A stretch of DNA of 6,726 nt. Origin: Deltaproteobacteria bacterium. GTDB lineage: Bacteria > Desulfobacterota > Binatia > UBA12015. The notes beneath the pieces were generated by a model. That model was given only the letters and a program-made list of their open reading frames with translations. It did not search any database and was not told the origin of the DNA. The stretch is from contig DLYX01000267.1 in assembly GCA_003447545.1 (NCBI GenBank), forward strand, positions 1 to 6,726, in the 5' to 3' direction. This document shows positions 5,578 to 6,726 of this stretch, piece after piece (the stretch's first letter is position 1; every line of letters begins with the position of its first letter). A program made the translations under genes and the position numbers.

Positions 5578-6690
5578 TCAAGCTGCTTCTGACGCTTCAA
5601 TGCGCGTAATAAGTTTTTCACGCCAGGTTCCCGGAGAACCCAACGTCGCCGCGAGAACCTTTGCGCGGCGATAGAATAAATGGCAATCGAACTCCCAGGT
5701 GAAGCCTACGCCACCGTGCACCTGGATCATGTCTTCGGCGCCGAGGACAAAGGCGTCGCTCGAAGCGACCCGCAGGTTACAAGCGGCCATTGGCAACTCC
5801 GGATCGTCGGTCGAAAGTGCCCATGCCGCCCAATATCCATTGGAAACCGCAATTTGATTGCGTGCATAGAAGTCTGCGAGGCGATGCTTGACCGCCTGAA
5901 AAGATCCAATGGCACGACCGAAAGCAAACCTTTCCTTGACGTACTCGACAGAGATTTCCAAAGCGCGTTCCGCGCCACCAATCTGCTCGAATGCCAACAG
6001 GATCGCCATGCGATCCATCAATCGCTCGAAGGTCGCCTCGCCTTCGCCCGCCGCACCCAATCGCTCGAACGAAGCCGAAGAGAAAACGATCTCGGCCTGC
6101 GAGCGGCTGGCGTCCAGAGAGTTGAGTTTCTTGCGCTCGATACCGTCGCCTGCGAGATCGACCAGCACCAGAGAAGCGCCCTCCCCTTCGCCGACCAGAA
6201 CGACTGCCAAATCGGCAATATCACCATCGAGAACCGGCGTTTTGGTTCCGCTGATCGTATCGCCGCTCACGCGAACCTCGAGGCTCTTGACATCGCTGTC
6301 TCCGAGAGCCTCGGAAAAAGCGACGCATCCAATGCGTTCACCGGAGCTCAGTAACGGCAACCATTTCTGTTTTTGCTCCTCGGTCCCGCAAAGAAGAATC
6401 GCTTCGGTGGCTCCATAAACGGAAGAAGCAAATGGGATTGGTGCAAGCGAACGACCCATTTCCTGAGCGAGCAAAACAAGCTCCAGGTAGCCAAGTCCGG
6501 TACCGCCGTAAGATTCGGGCACCGTCGTGCCCAGCCATCCCATCTCGGCTACCTTCTTCCATAGACCTTCGTCGTAGGACGCGTCTGATTCGAAGACGGC
6601 ACGGTCGACCTGCAAAGTCGCATTTGCCGTCAAGAATTCGCGCGCTGTTGTCTGCACGAACTTCTGATCGTCCGAGAATTCCAGATTCAT
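5578..6690 (-). CDS. Acyl-CoA dehydrogenase, partner subunit lacking the catalytic glutamate
   Basis: This 370-residue chain has the N-terminal helical domain (MNLEFSDDQKFVQTTAREFL; WLGTTVPESYGGTGLGYLEL at 52-71) and C-terminal helices of an acyl-CoA dehydrogenase. RFAFGRAIGSFQAVKHRLAD (254-273) and QVHGGVGFTWEFD (323-335) are the canonical FAD-contact motifs. The position expected for the base reads ERLMDRMAILLAF, with no obvious catalytic glutamate. The beta-domain signature is degenerate (CVAFSEALGDSDV, with SGTKTPVLDG for the usual GxKxWISG), and the terminal GGTxExxxRxxIA motif is replaced by LGSPGTWREK. The losses mirror what its neighbour keeps, so the two probably form one heteromeric enzyme. 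AGGGAG (6703-6698) lies 7 nt before the ATG. It precedes the 411-residue subunit by 13 bp. It could have been named as a stand-alone dehydrogenase, but independent activity looks doubtful. Confidence 0.92.
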   Translation of the reverse strand: MNLEFSDDQKFVQTTAREFLTANATLQVDRAVFESDASYDEGLWKKVAEMGWLGTTVPESYGGTGLGYLELVLLAQEMGRSLAPIPFASSVYGATEAILLCGTEEQKQKWLPLLSSGERIGCVAFSEALGDSDVKSLEVRVSGDTISGTKTPVLDGDIADLAVVLVGEGEGASLVLVDLAGDGIERKKLNSLDASRSQAEIVFSSASFERLGAAGEGEATFERLMDRMAILLAFEQIGGAERALEISVEYVKERFAFGRAIGSFQAVKHRLADFYARNQIAVSNGYWAAWALSTDDPELPMAACNLRVASSDAFVLGAEDMIQVHGGVGFTWEFDCHLFYRRAKVLAATLGSPGTWREKLITRIEASEAA

Positions 6691-6725
6691 TTCTTCTCTC
6701 CCTCGACAGCGACCGCTGTCTGGAG
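6687..6725 (-). CDS. Possible C-terminal end of an upstream gene (12 codons visible)
   Basis: One minus-strand frame reads LQTAVAVEGEKK and stops at a TGA (6689-6687) that overlaps the ATG of the dehydrogenase gene as ATGA. Such 4-bp overlaps are typical of translationally coupled operon genes, so an upstream gene beyond the window is plausible. Twelve codons are too few to identify a family, and another frame is also open across this stretch. Confidence 0.35.
   Translation of the reverse strand, partial: LQTAVAVEGEKK
6705..6720. repeat. 16-bp perfect inverted repeat upstream of the dehydrogenase start
   Basis: GACAGCG and CGCTGTC flank a 2-nt centre (AC), forming a perfect 7-2-7 palindrome one base upstream of the AGGGAG ribosome binding site. 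It could be an operator for a dimeric repressor or a small hairpin near the start. It may equally be coding sequence if an upstream gene ends at 6687. It does not look like a terminator, as no T run follows. Confidence 0.4.
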
Positions 6726-6726
6726 A

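Noticed and set aside
4665..5609. A 314-codon open frame on the plus strand, with another at 5680-6354
   Set aside because: Both are antisense to the two dehydrogenase genes, show no recognisable motifs, and are typical shadows in GC-rich coding DNA.

Overview
The window reads as ordinary chromosomal DNA from a moderately GC-rich Gram-negative bacterium. The lipoprotein-type signal peptide, the style of polyphosphate kinase and the dense purine-rich ribosome binding sites suit a proteobacterium or 'deltaproteobacterium'-like lineage. That placement is an inference from gene content, because no rRNA or other phylogenetic marker is present. I see no mobile element, CRISPR array, tRNA or rRNA.

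Layout from left to right. (1) Positions 1-360, minus strand: the N-terminal 120 codons of an MgtE-type magnesium transporter, cut by the window edge. (2) 376-2628, minus: polyphosphate kinase 1 (ppk), complete, with every catalytic residue I could check present. It lies 15 bp upstream of mgtE, so the two probably form a ppk-mgtE operon. (3) 2629-2752: a divergent intergenic region with a good sigma70-type promoter candidate for ppk and a weaker one for the next gene. (4) 2753-3541, plus: a lipoprotein made almost entirely of six TPR repeats. (5) 3531-4244, minus: a six-helix potassium-channel-like membrane protein with a TVGYGD filter, whose stop codon overlaps the end of the TPR gene tail to tail. 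(6) 4268-4308: a strong intrinsic terminator for the operon to its right. (7) 4329-5564 and 5578-6690, minus: two adjacent acyl-CoA dehydrogenase subunits with strong ribosome binding sites and a 13-bp gap. (8) 6687-6725: possibly the last codons of a further upstream gene overlapping the second dehydrogenase start by ATGA.

Functionally there are two themes. Polyphosphate kinase and MgtE link phosphate storage with magnesium supply. The dehydrogenase pair has complementary motif losses: one chain keeps the putative catalytic glutamate, the other keeps the FAD-contact RxxFGxxIxxFQ motif. This is the signature of a heteromeric (alpha2beta2) acyl-CoA dehydrogenase of the kind known for bulky substrates such as steroid side-chain CoA esters. 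I did not find a clearly undescribed system. The split dehydrogenase, the basic tail on PPK and the divergent promoter region are the points most worth checking.
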